NCBI RefSeq assembly: GCF_002277815.1
Contig: NZ_NKJI01000023.1
Location: forward strand, 1-64,000
DNA from: Pseudomonas sp. ERMR1:02
GTDB taxonomy: Bacteria > Pseudomonadota > Gammaproteobacteria > Pseudomonadales > Pseudomonadaceae
Direction of reading: 5' to 3'
DNA length: 64,000 bases
Shown here: piece by piece, positions 16,991 to 25,220 of the stretch
Layout: every line of letters begins with the position of its first letter
How positions within the stretch are numbered: the first letter of the stretch is position 1
Notes under the pieces: generated by a model
Databases searched by the model: none
The model's input: only the letters and a program-made list of their open reading frames with translations
What the model was told of the DNA's origin: nothing
Position numbers and translations under genes: made by a program

Positions 16991-17656
16991 TCAGTTCCAT
17001 ACCAGCAGCTCCGCAGGGGTCGGGTTGTAGGCGTTGCATGGGTTGTTCAGTTGCGGGCAGTTGGAGATCAGTACGATCACGTCCATTTCGGCGCGCATGT
17101 CGACGTACTTGCCCGGGGCGGAAATCCCGTCTTCAAAGGTCAGGCCGCCGTCGGCAGTGACCGGCACGTTCATGAAGAAGTTGATGTTCGGCCCGATGTC
17201 ACCTTTACCCAGTCGACCATCGTGCACACAGGCACGCAGATAGTTATCGCGGCAGCTGTGCATGTAGCGTTTTTCCAATGCGTAACGCACGGTGTTGCTC
17301 TCTTGCGCGCAGGCGCCGCCCAGGGTGTCGTGGCGGCCGCAGGTGTCGGCGACGATGGTCAGCATCGGCTTGCCGAGGTTGGAATACAGCACGCTGCCGG
17401 TGCTCAGGTAGACGCTGTTCTGCCGACGCAAGGTGCGTTGCACGTCGTAGCGTTCTTTTGGATTGGCAACGCTGTAGAACAACGTATCGACCGCCTGATT
17501 GCCTTCCAGATCAAGGATGCGCAAGGTCTGGCCGGCCTTGACCTCCATCAGCCAGGGTTCTCCGGCGGGGATGGTGGCGCGGTAGACCGCTGCTTCTGGT
17601 TGTCTGTTTGCGGCATTGCCATTAGAAGCGGCAGTAGTAGCGATGGCGAGTGACAT
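16991..17656 (-). CDS. cgdB: DUF1989 carboxyguanidine deiminase subunit (UAAP2-like)
   Basis: 221 residues of the DUF1989/'urea carboxylase-associated' family: QTLRILDLEGNQAVDTLFYS, GRHDTLGGACAQESNTVRYA with conserved Cys and His, and DMRAEMDVIVLISNCPQLNNPCNAYNPTP at the C-terminus with metal-ligand-type Cys. In P. syringae two such proteins form carboxyguanidine deiminase, which turns carboxyguanidine into allophanate. It follows its paralogue by 11 bases. I assign the B name by gene order only. Confidence 0.8.
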   Translation of the reverse strand: MSLAIATTAASNGNAANRQPEAAVYRATIPAGEPWLMEVKAGQTLRILDLEGNQAVDTLFYSVANPKERYDVQRTLRRQNSVYLSTGSVLYSNLGKPMLTIVADTCGRHDTLGGACAQESNTVRYALEKRYMHSCRDNYLRACVHDGRLGKGDIGPNINFFMNVPVTADGGLTFEDGISAPGKYVDMRAEMDVIVLISNCPQLNNPCNAYNPTPAELLVWN

Positions 17657-17667
17657 GGCAGCGATCC

Positions 17668-18399
17668 TCAGGCGAACAGACGGTCGGTGTTGATGAAGCC
17701 GCGCTCGTTTTCCGGGCGCGAAGTGCGGCAGTGTTCGGCGACGCTGGCGTCGGCGTTCATCCAGCTGAGTTTCAAGGGTTTCGGCGCATATTCTGGCGCC
17801 GGGTCCATCGGGTGTTGCAGGGCGGTGAGCACCACCAGGGTGTCCATCGGCGCGTACAGCTCGATGTAATCGCCGGCCTTCGAGTTGCCTTCGACAAATT
17901 GGAAACGCCCGGCGTCATCGACGTTCACGCGGCTGAACAGGTTGAGGGTCATCAGCAAGTCCGACAGGCCCAAACCCCACTTGCCCAGTTCCACCAGCAG
18001 GTTGTCGGTGCCGTTGCGGAAAAAGCCATTGCGCAGTTCCTGATAGCGGCCCGCGCCGTATTTTTCCGCGACTTCTTCGGCGCAAAGCACGCCGCCGAGG
18101 CTGTCGCTCCAGCCGCAGGTGTCGGCAGTGATCGCCGCCAGTACCCGGCCCATGTCCGAGTACAGGCAATGGCCGGTGGTGAGCTTGGCGGTGTGTTGGC
18201 ATTTGAGACTGTCGGGCAGGTTCAGGCGCTCGGTTTTTTCATTGGCGTTGAGCAGCGTCAGGCTGACATTGGCGCCGCCGCGAATGTCCGTCAGGCGCAG
18301 CAACTGGCCGCGTTTGAGCACGAATGAACGATGGCCGCCGCCGGGGAGCATTTCTTCGGCGAAGGGCGGAAACAGTTGGGTCGAATCAGTCATTTTCAA
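17668..18399 (-). CDS. cgdA: DUF1989 carboxyguanidine deiminase subunit (UAAP1-like)
   Basis: 243 residues, paralogous to the next gene: QLLRLTDIRGGANVSLTLLN, CLYSDMGRVLAAITADTCGW, then SDSLGGVLCAEEVAEKYG, and LYAPMDTLVVLTALQHPMDP. The conserved Cys, His and Asp positions of DUF1989 are present. It pairs with the following gene as carboxyguanidine deiminase. It begins six bases before the ATPase gene's stop, so cotranscription is very likely. Older annotation as 'urea amidolyase-associated protein' is misleading here because the operon has a guanidine riboswitch. Confidence 0.8.
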   Translation of the reverse strand: MKMTDSTQLFPPFAEEMLPGGGHRSFVLKRGQLLRLTDIRGGANVSLTLLNANEKTERLNLPDSLKCQHTAKLTTGHCLYSDMGRVLAAITADTCGWSDSLGGVLCAEEVAEKYGAGRYQELRNGFFRNGTDNLLVELGKWGLGLSDLLMTLNLFSRVNVDDAGRFQFVEGNSKAGDYIELYAPMDTLVVLTALQHPMDPAPEYAPKPLKLSWMNADASVAEHCRTSRPENERGFINTDRLFA

Positions 18400-18405
18400 A
18401 TTCCT

Positions 18406-19194
18406 CTAAGCGATACGAAGCGTGCCTGCCAACGTAGCCGGCAAGGCATCGACGGCGGCGCGCTGGGCACGGCGGTCGCTGTTCAAAGGGATGTCGTAAG
18501 TGATGCGCGCTCCATAGGCACCAGGCGCGTGCGGGTCGACACGGACCTTGTCGAACACCAGCAAACGGGTGCCGAGGCTGAAACCTTCGGACAGGTCGTG
18601 GGTGACCATGAACACCGTCAGGTGCGTCTCGCGCCACAGCTCCAGCAACAGGCTGTGCATGTCTTTGCGAATGCCCGGATCGAGGGCGCCGAACGGTTCG
18701 TCGAGCAGCAATACCCGCGGCTTCATAATCAGCGCCTGGGCGATGGCCAGGCGTTGCTGCATGCCACCGGAAAGCTGTGCCGGGTACTTGTCCAGCGAGT
18801 GGCCGAGGCCGACTTTGTGCAGCAGCAACGAAGCTTGTTCGCGGGCGTCTTTTTTGGCGCTGCCGAATAACCGGCCCAGTAGCGGTGAACGCGGCAGTTC
18901 GAGACCGAGGGCGACGTTGTCCAGAACGCTCAGGTGCGGGAATACCGAGTAGCGCTGGAACACCACGCCACGGCTCGCGTCCGGTTCGCCGGCCAGCGCT
19001 CGGCCGTCGAGGTGAATCTCGCCGCGACTGGCTTTTTCCTGCCCGAGCAACAACCGCAGGAAGGTCGATTTACCGCAACCCGATGCGCCAACCAACGTGC
19101 AGAACTCCCCTTCATTGACGTTCAGATTCAGGCCTTCGAGTACCACCTGATCGGCGTATTGCTGCCAGACGTTTTTCACGGTGATGAAGCTCAT
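18406..19194 (-). CDS. ABC transporter ATP-binding protein (guanidine importer)
   Basis: 262 residues from MSFITVKNVWQQYADQ. Walker A is GASGCGKST, the Q-loop lies in VFQRYSVFPHLSV, the signature is LSGGMQQR and Walker B is VLLLDEPFGALD, with the H-loop in MVTHDL. It is of the nitrate/taurine (SsuB/TauB) type. Its ATG overlaps the permease stop by four bases. Its place between riboswitch and deiminase genes predicts guanidine, or a guanidine source, as substrate. Confidence 0.88.
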   Translation of the reverse strand: MSFITVKNVWQQYADQVVLEGLNLNVNEGEFCTLVGASGCGKSTFLRLLLGQEKASRGEIHLDGRALAGEPDASRGVVFQRYSVFPHLSVLDNVALGLELPRSPLLGRLFGSAKKDAREQASLLLHKVGLGHSLDKYPAQLSGGMQQRLAIAQALIMKPRVLLLDEPFGALDPGIRKDMHSLLLELWRETHLTVFMVTHDLSEGFSLGTRLLVFDKVRVDPHAPGAYGARITYDIPLNSDRRAQRAAVDALPATLAGTLRIA

Positions 19195-20006
19195 ACCCGC
19201 GCTCCTTCGTACCAAGGGAAGGCACGCTGAGTCAGACGCTTAAGTCCCCAATCCATCAGCCAGGCGAGCAGGGTGATCCACACCACGTAAGGCAATATCA
19301 CGTCCATCGCCAGGTAACGGCGCACCAGGAAAATCCGGTAGCCGAGGCCGTCGGTGGAGGCGATGGCTTCGGCGGCAATCAGGAATAACCAGGCCGAGCC
19401 GAGCATCAGCCGCAGCGAGATCAACAGGCGCGGCAGCAATTGCGGCAGCACCACTCGCAGCATCAAGGTCCAGGTTGAAGCGCCGAGGGTCTGGGCCTTG
19501 ATCAGCAACTCCACGGGAATCTCCCGGGCGCGCTGTTCCAGATCACGGGCCAGGGCCGGGGTAATGCCGATCACGATCAGCATCACTTTCGACAGCTCGC
19601 CGAGACCGAAGACGATGAACAGGATCGGCAGGATCGCCAGCGGCGGTACCATCGACAGCACCGTCAGCAACGGCGACAACGGCGCGCCGAACAGCGGCAA
19701 AGTACCTGCCGCCATGCCCAGGCACAGTCCGGCCAACGCGCTGATGCCCAGGCCAATGGCCAGCCGTCGAAGGCTGGAAGCGGTGTCCTGCCAAAGTACA
19801 TATTCACCGGTGCGTGTGTCGGCGACGAAGGCCAGGCGTTTCACCGCGTCGGTCATCTGCACGGCGCTGGGCAGCAGCTTGTCGTTGGGGTTTTCAGTCA
19901 GCCGCTCGGCCGAGCCCATGAAGTAGGCGAACAGCACCAGGGCGAACGGCAGGATCACCAGCAACAGGCGACTCGGGCGATCCGGGTGGCGATTGATCAG
20001 GCGCAT
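19191..20006 (-). CDS. ABC transporter permease (guanidine importer)
   Basis: 271 residues with about six TM helices and the BPD-transport EAA-type loop EIPVELLIKAQTLGASTWTLML. The last cytoplasmic segment is WGLKRLTQRAFPWYEGARV. It belongs to the SsuC/TauC family of nitrate/sulfonate-type importers. The ATG at 20006 is chosen because the longer frame begins with TTG, and AGAGGAC lies just upstream. It sits between the binding protein and the ATPase. Confidence 0.88.
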   Translation of the reverse strand: MRLINRHPDRPSRLLLVILPFALVLFAYFMGSAERLTENPNDKLLPSAVQMTDAVKRLAFVADTRTGEYVLWQDTASSLRRLAIGLGISALAGLCLGMAAGTLPLFGAPLSPLLTVLSMVPPLAILPILFIVFGLGELSKVMLIVIGITPALARDLEQRAREIPVELLIKAQTLGASTWTLMLRVVLPQLLPRLLISLRLMLGSAWLFLIAAEAIASTDGLGYRIFLVRRYLAMDVILPYVVWITLLAWLMDWGLKRLTQRAFPWYEGARV

Positions 20007-20021
20007 GGCCAAGTCCTCTTC

Positions 20022-21088
20022 TTACAACTTGGCGTCGGCGGCCATCTGTACGTAACTCGGGTCGAAGCGCAGCTTGAGGTTGCCCTTGTCGCCGCTGGTC
20101 ACGCCGTTGGCGAAGGCCATGCCGACCGCGCTGGTGTCCTTGGCGCCTTCACCCAGCAAGCCGTGCTGGAAAGAAAACTCGGCCACCTTGCGCATGGTGT
20201 CCGGCAGTTGCTTGCTGGTGCTGAACGCCAGCGCTTCCTTGGGCGTGGCGAACAATTTGGTGGTGTCCAGTTGCGCCTGGAAACCGGCCAGGTCGGTACC
20301 CGAGGCTTTGGCCATGTGTTCGAGGGCGGCGTTGCTGGCGGCGTTTTTCGCGTTCATCAATTCGACCACTTCGAACCACGCACCGGTCAGTGCTTTACCG
20401 AGGCCGGGTTGTCTTTGAGGGTCTGGGAGTTGACGACCATCATGTCCATGATTTCGCCGGGGATCTGGCTGGAATTGAAGACTTCCGTCACCGCAGGTTT
20501 GGCCTTGATATCCGAAAGCATCGGGTTCCAGGTGGTCACGGCATTGACCTGCTCGGTGTTGAAGGCGGCCGAGATGTCAGCGTCGGAGGTGTTGACCACT
20601 TTCAGGTCTTTCTCAGTGAGGTCCACCGAATCCAGGGCCCGGGCCAGTAGGTAGTGAGAGACCGATAGCTCCACCAGGTTGACGTCCATGCCCTTGAGAT
20701 CGGCGACTTTTTTGCCTTCGCCCTTGAGTACGATGCCGTCGTTGCCGTTGGAGAAATCGCTGACGATCAGCGCGGTGCTGTCGACGCCACCGGCTGCCGG
20801 AATGGTCAGCGCATCCATGTTGGTCATGGTGCAACCGTCGAACTGGCCGGCGGTGTACTGGTTGATGGACTCGACATAATCGTTGAGCTGCACCACATCG
20901 ATCTTGATGCCGTACTTCTTCGCCCATTTGTCGACGATGCCTTGGCTGCCGGCGTATTCCCAAGGCATCCAGCCGGCATAAATGGTCCAGCAAACGCTGA
21001 AATGGTCTTTTTGCGCAGCCTGGGAAGAGAAGCTCACGAAGGCTGCAAAAGCAGCGGCGAGCAGGGCGGGTAAACGAAGCTGGGACAT
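20022..21088 (-). pseudogene. ABC transporter substrate-binding protein (guanidine importer), frameshifted
   Basis: About 355 residues if read through. The signal peptide is MSQLRLPALLAAAFAAFVSF with cleavage after SQA, then an NMT1/TauA-type binding fold (YAGWMPWEYAGSQGIVDKWA, GQFDGCTMTNMDALT, GMDVNLVELSVSHYLL). The frame breaks near 20404, after LKDNP, where one base of a GGG run appears lost. The other frame resumes with GLGKALTGAWFEVVELMNAK and runs to 20022. The rest is well conserved, so a sequencing error is likely. It is the first gene after the riboswitch; a GGAGAA ribosome site precedes the start. Confidence 0.82.
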
Positions 21089-21147
21089 GGTGATTCTCCA
21101 GTTGATCAAGGGCGGGCAGGAGTCAACGCGGCACCGCGAACGGTGGC

Positions 21148-21245
21148 TTGTCTCCCGGGCTTTTGTCCCGCCGTGTAACCTCAACTGGAGGTCGCTAACT
21201 CTCGGACCAGCCACTCGCGATTGCGAGCCGGAACCCTAGTCAGCC
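21148..21245 (-). ncRNA. Guanidine-I riboswitch (ykkC RNA)
   Basis: The minus strand carries the ykkC core motifs in order: ACTAGGGTTCCG, a stem-loop (GCTCGCAATCGCGAG), CTGGTCCGAGAG, a second hairpin (CGACCTCCAGTTGAGGTT), then ACACGGCGGGACAAAAGCCCGGGAGA. These are the invariant guanidine-I riboswitch elements. It ends about 60 bases before the start of the binding-protein gene, so it should turn on the operon when free guanidine is present. Confidence 0.95.
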
Positions 21246-21299
21246 ATTGCAAATTGTGGTGCCGCGAACCTGTGATGACTCCTGCACGGGTTTGCTAAA

Positions 21300-21315
21300 G
21301 CGAGAGCCGTGCCAA
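21300..21315 (-). promoter_or_regulatory. Probable sigma-54 promoter of the guanidine operon
   Basis: On the minus strand TTGGCACG-GCTC-TCGC matches the -24/-12 consensus TGGCAC-N5-TTGC with one mismatch; both key dinucleotides GG and GC are present at the right spacing. It lies about 55 bases upstream of the riboswitch. A palindrome GGTGC-N6-GCACC at 21391-21406 lies about 80 bases further upstream and could be an enhancer site, though it is not a clean NtrC site. The rest of 21245-21567 holds nothing else clear. Confidence 0.5.
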
Positions 21316-21567
21316 GTCCAATGGAGCGCTCTGGACCGGTGGTTTTGGATGGTTGACTCTTCGGTGGTGGAGGCAGTGTTGCCTTTAGATGGTGCGTAAA
21401 TGCACCGTAATGGATCGTCGACGCCTTCCATCGGCGAGATGTTTCAACTTGTTACGGGGCCGCACCAGATTCCGAATTCGATGTCAGATATTTTGACAGT
21501 CACCGAATCATCGACTGTCGCCCGCCAGCGTCGCTGGTGTGGCTCACTCGCGGTCCAGGAGGCCGCC

Positions 21568-22011
21568 ATGCTCTGTCGAAAGAAACTCCGCCGAATTCTA
21601 CTGACTGCTGTATTGGGATTGTCCCTTGGTGGCTGCGTGCCTTATGAAGATGGAGGAGCCGGTTACTACAGTTCCGAGGTCTATACCTCGCCAGCGCCAG
21701 CCTATTATTCCGGCGGCGGGTCTTACTATTCAAACGACGGGTATTACACGCAGCCTCGCAGGTATTACGCACCGCCTGCCAGGTATTACCAGCCGACACC
21801 GCGGTATTACTACCAGCCACGGGTTTATCAGCCGGCGCCACGCTATTACCAGGCACGGCCAGATGATCGGGCGTATCAGAATCATGGTTGGGACGGTCGC
21901 CACCGTGGCAACTGGGACAATGATCATCGTGGCGGGCACAACAACAATCACGACGGTCGAGGCGACCGCGATGGGCGCGGCGATCGCGATGGCCGGGGCA
22001 ACCACCGGTAG
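21568..22011 (+). CDS. Tyrosine-rich lipoprotein with DGRGDR repeats
   Basis: 147 residues. The lipoprotein signal MLCRKKLRRILLTAVLGLSL is followed by lipobox LGGC (Cys at about 23). The middle is a low-complexity stretch of YY/RYY/PxRYY repeats rich in Tyr, Pro, Gln and Arg; the tail consists of DGRGDR repeats and His/Asn/Gly. CAGGAGG lies six bases before the ATG. No enzymatic domain is seen. Such surface lipoproteins are common in pseudomonads, and their role is unknown; the repeats suggest binding to a surface, polymer or metal. Confidence 0.75.
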   Translation: MLCRKKLRRILLTAVLGLSLGGCVPYEDGGAGYYSSEVYTSPAPAYYSGGGSYYSNDGYYTQPRRYYAPPARYYQPTPRYYYQPRVYQPAPRYYQARPDDRAYQNHGWDGRHRGNWDNDHRGGHNNNHDGRGDRDGRGDRDGRGNHR

Positions 22012-22032
22012 TCCGGTTTAACCGTAATCCCC

Positions 22033-22117
22033 CTGTAGGAGCGAGCCTGCTCGCGATGGAGTGTCAGTCGACATCAGTGTTGCTGTCACACCATCGCGAG
22101 CAGGCTCGCTCCTACAG
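22033..22117. repeat. REPIN
   Basis: CTGTAGGAGCGAGCCTGCTCGCGATGG and CCATCGCGAGCAGGCTCGCTCCTACAG are perfect inverted arms with a spacer of about 30 bases, between the lipoprotein gene and the converging hydratase-family gene. Confidence 0.92.
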
Positions 22118-22123
22118 TTTTGC

Positions 22124-23236
22124 TCAGTATTCCGACAAATCTGCCAGTGGATGCCTGCCTTCCCAAACCTTTTTGAAATGCGCCTCCACCACCGCATCCG
22201 GTACGTTGTTGACATCCGGCCAGTGCCAGCGAGGTTTTTGATCCTTGTCGATCAACCGCGCACGCACCCCTTCGCTGAACTCCGGATGACGACAGCAATT
22301 GAGGCTCAGGGTGTATTCCATCTGAAAGACTTGCGCCAGCGACATATGCCGGGCGCGGATGATCTGTTCCCACACCAGATGAGCGGTCAGCGGCGAACCT
22401 TCGCTCATGGTCCGAGCGGCGCGGCTGAGTAGTAGGTCGGTACTATCGCGCAACGCGCTGATCGCCTTCCAGGCGCAACGCACATCACTGACATCCAGCA
22501 GTTCATCGATCTGCGGGCGCCGCGGCAACCACTGTGCTTCGGGCATCCGGTCGACCGCTTCCTGTTGCAGGGCCTTGAGCAGACTGTTGAGCTGCATCGG
22601 CGTCTGTTCCTGCCAATTCAACTGCAACAAACCTTCGATCAATTTTTCCTGCTGCTCATCGAGCAGGAAGCGATCGGCCAGGTCCAGATCCATCGCGTCA
22701 CGACCATTCATATGGGCGCCGGTCAAGCCGAGGAACAACCCGAGCTTTCCGGGCAGGCGCGACAGGAACCAACTGGCGCCAACGTCCGGGTACAGGCCGA
22801 TGCTGATTTCCGGCATCGCCAGCCGACTGCTCGGGGTGACAATGCGAATGCCTGCCCCTTGCAGCAGACCCATGCCGCCACCGAGCACATAACCGTGCCC
22901 CCAGCAAATCAGCGGTTTGGGGTAAGTGTGCAGGCTGAAGTCCAGGCGATATTCCGCGTTAAAGAAGTGCGCGGCCAAGGGCGGCACTTCGCCCGGATGG
23001 ACGCGACAGGCCTCCACCAGGCTGCGCACTTCGCCGCCGGCGCAAAAGGCTTTGGCACCGTTGCCACGTAGCAGGACGCAGACGATTTGCGGGTCTTTGG
23101 CCCAGGCGTCCATGTGGTCGCGCAACGCGTTGATCATCGGCAGGGACAGGGCGTTGAGCGACTTCTCGGCGTCGAGGGTGGCTATGCCGATGCGGGCGCC
23201 GTCGGTGCCGGTGAGTTCTTCGAAGTGCAGATTCAT
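22124..23236 (-). CDS. Enoyl-CoA hydratase/3-hydroxyisobutyryl-CoA hydrolase family protein
   Basis: 370 residues of the crotonase superfamily, long ECH_2 type: GNGAKAFCAGGEVRSL (oxyanion hole 1), then GHGYVLGGGMGLLQGAGIRI (oxyanion hole 2), and MPEISIGLYPDVGASWFLSR with the Glu and Asp typical of 3-hydroxyisobutyryl-CoA hydrolases. That enzyme acts in valine breakdown. The ATG at 23236 fits the family start (MNLHFEELTG). There are no valine-pathway genes next to it, so the exact substrate is inferred from the family only. Confidence 0.85.
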   Translation of the reverse strand: MNLHFEELTGTDGARIGIATLDAEKSLNALSLPMINALRDHMDAWAKDPQIVCVLLRGNGAKAFCAGGEVRSLVEACRVHPGEVPPLAAHFFNAEYRLDFSLHTYPKPLICWGHGYVLGGGMGLLQGAGIRIVTPSSRLAMPEISIGLYPDVGASWFLSRLPGKLGLFLGLTGAHMNGRDAMDLDLADRFLLDEQQEKLIEGLLQLNWQEQTPMQLNSLLKALQQEAVDRMPEAQWLPRRPQIDELLDVSDVRCAWKAISALRDSTDLLLSRAARTMSEGSPLTAHLVWEQIIRARHMSLAQVFQMEYTLSLNCCRHPEFSEGVRARLIDKDQKPRWHWPDVNNVPDAVVEAHFKKVWEGRHPLADLSEY

Positions 23237-23362
23237 CGTGACCTCGATCGGGAATTTGAGGGTTAAGTATGATCGCTGTGTGGGAAAGTGCCGGATCTGC
23301 GTCAGATCAATTGACAAGCGCGATGGGCCTTCTTAGGGTTCGCCCCATTGTTTTTGCCGGAT

Positions 23363-24061
23363 ATGACCATGACTGCTGACGACCGTATCAAACTCGAACC
23401 GAGCTGGAAGGAGGCACTGCGTGCCGAATTCGACCAGCCCTACATGGCAGAGTTGCGAAATTTCCTGCAACAGGAGCGGGCGGCCGGCAAGGAAATCTAT
23501 CCACCGGGACCAATGATTTTCAACGCGCTGAATTCGACGCCGCTGGACAAGGTCAAAGTCGTCATCCTCGGTCAGGACCCGTATCACGGCCCGGGCCAGG
23601 CCCATGGCTTGTGCTTCTCGGTGCAACCGGGGGTGCCAGCTCCACCGTCGCTGGTGAACATCTATAAAGAGTTGAAGCGCGACCTGAACATCGATATTCC
23701 TAACCACGGTTACCTGCAGAGCTGGGCCGAGCAGGGTGTGCTGATGCTCAATACCACCATGACCGTCGAGCGCGCCAACGCCAATGCGCACAAGGACAAG
23801 GGCTGGCAGTTTTTCACCGATCGGATCATTGAAGTGGTCAGCCAACAGCAACCGCATCTGGTGTTTATGCTGTGGGGCGCCCATGCCCAGAGCAAACAGA
23901 AGCTCATCGACGCGACCAAACACTTGGTGCTGACCTCGGTGCATCCGTCACCGCTCTCGGCCTATCGTGGCTTCCTCGGTTGCGGGCACTTCAGCCGGAC
24001 CAACAAGTTCCTGGAGCAGAATGGCGAGACGCCAATCGAATGGCGGTTGCCGCCGGTTTGA
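23363..24061 (+). CDS. ung: Uracil-DNA glycosylase
   Basis: 232 residues, family 1 UDG. The water-activating motif GQDPYHG has Asp at residue 72, followed by FNALNSTPLDKVK upstream, LLMLNTT-type strand (VLMLNTTMTV) and the minor-groove loop HPSPLSAYRG near the C-terminus. It removes uracil from DNA in base-excision repair. Divergent from the hydratase-family gene and followed by a REPIN. Confidence 0.95.
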   Translation: MTMTADDRIKLEPSWKEALRAEFDQPYMAELRNFLQQERAAGKEIYPPGPMIFNALNSTPLDKVKVVILGQDPYHGPGQAHGLCFSVQPGVPAPPSLVNIYKELKRDLNIDIPNHGYLQSWAEQGVLMLNTTMTVERANANAHKDKGWQFFTDRIIEVVSQQQPHLVFMLWGAHAQSKQKLIDATKHLVLTSVHPSPLSAYRGFLGCGHFSRTNKFLEQNGETPIEWRLPPV

Positions 24062-24082
24062 TGTGTTGTCTGTGATGGCCCT

Positions 24083-24164
24083 TTCGCGAGCAAGCCCGCT
24101 CCACATTTGATCGCATTCCACAGGGGGAACGCGGACAAATGTGGGAGCGGGCTTGCTCGCGAAG
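24083..24164. repeat. REPIN
   Basis: TTCGCGAGCAAGCCCGCTCCACA and TGTGGGAGCGGGCTTGCTCGCGAA are inverted arms around about 40 bases. It separates ung from the converging AbrB-type gene. Confidence 0.88.
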
Positions 24165-24179
24165 GGGGCGCCTCGGTCT

Positions 24180-25220
24180 TCAGGGTGACTCAGGCTGCCG
24201 GTTCCAATACTTGAACAACGGCTCCGCCAGAAACAACACAAACAACAACCGCATCACCTGCATCGCCGTCACCAGTGGCACCGACAATTGCAATGTCTCC
24301 GCCGTCAGGCTCATCTCGGCAATGCCGCCGGGCATCATGCCCAGGGTCAGCGACCGCAGGTCCAGATGGGTCAACGCACTCAAACCCAATGCCGCCGCAG
24401 TCGCAATCAACATGGTCAACACTGTGCCTATCAATGTCCGCCCCATGAACGACGGTGCGCGGCGGAAAAACTGCCGGTTGAAGTGACAACCCAGGCCGCT
24501 GCCGATCAGCCATTGGCCAATCTGGCTGCCGCCGTTGGGCAATCCGATGTGCAGGTCCCAACCGATGCTCACCGCTGCACTCACCAGCAACGGTCCGAAC
24601 AGCCATGGGTTGGGTTGACGCAGACGCTCCCAGATCCAGGCCACTAACGCGCCAGCAGGAAACAAAATCGCCAGCCAGCGCCAATCGATGCTGCCGACGT
24701 GGGAGATCGGCGTGCCGTCGCCCAGCAAATATTTGAACGCCGCCGGCACACACAACACCACTACCAGCACTCGCAAGCTTTGCCCTGCGGCTACCCGGCT
24801 GAGCACCGCGCCGTTGCGGGCGCCGAGGTTGACCATCTCCCCGGAACCACCGGGCATGCTGGAGAAGAACGCCGTGGCGCGATCTTCACCGGTGCGCCGC
24901 ATCAGCCAGACCCCGACCACTGCGGACAGGCTGGTGACCAATGCACCGAAGAAGATCAGACCGAAATGACTCAAAACCTGCTCCATCACCACGGGGGTGA
25001 AGTGCAGGCCGATGCCGATGCCAACGATCCACTGGCCGCACTTGCGACCGCCAGGGATTTCCGCCAACTGCCAGGGTGTCAGGCAGCGCACCAGGATGAT
25101 CGCCAGCAACGAGCCGACCATCCACGGCAACGGCCAGCCGACCTGGCTGGCGAGGTAACCGCCCAGCAGGCCGACCAGTGGTGTGCCCCACCAGGCTTTG
25201 AACGGTGTTCGATCAGACAT
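24180..25220 (-). CDS. AbrB-family membrane protein (putative transporter)
   Basis: 346 residues, about ten TM helices arranged as two homologous halves. Each half has an MPGG-type motif: FSSMPGGSGEMVNLGA near the middle and GMMPGGIAEMSLTAE near the end. This matches the AbrB/AidB-regulator membrane family (PF05145), whose substrates are poorly known. The ATG at 25220 overlaps the tctA stop by eight bases, so it is likely the last gene of the tricarboxylate operon and may help its transport. Confidence 0.8.
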   Translation of the reverse strand: MSDRTPFKAWWGTPLVGLLGGYLASQVGWPLPWMVGSLLAIILVRCLTPWQLAEIPGGRKCGQWIVGIGIGLHFTPVVMEQVLSHFGLIFFGALVTSLSAVVGVWLMRRTGEDRATAFFSSMPGGSGEMVNLGARNGAVLSRVAAGQSLRVLVVVLCVPAAFKYLLGDGTPISHVGSIDWRWLAILFPAGALVAWIWERLRQPNPWLFGPLLVSAAVSIGWDLHIGLPNGGSQIGQWLIGSGLGCHFNRQFFRRAPSFMGRTLIGTVLTMLIATAAALGLSALTHLDLRSLTLGMMPGGIAEMSLTAETLQLSVPLVTAMQVMRLLFVLFLAEPLFKYWNRQPESP

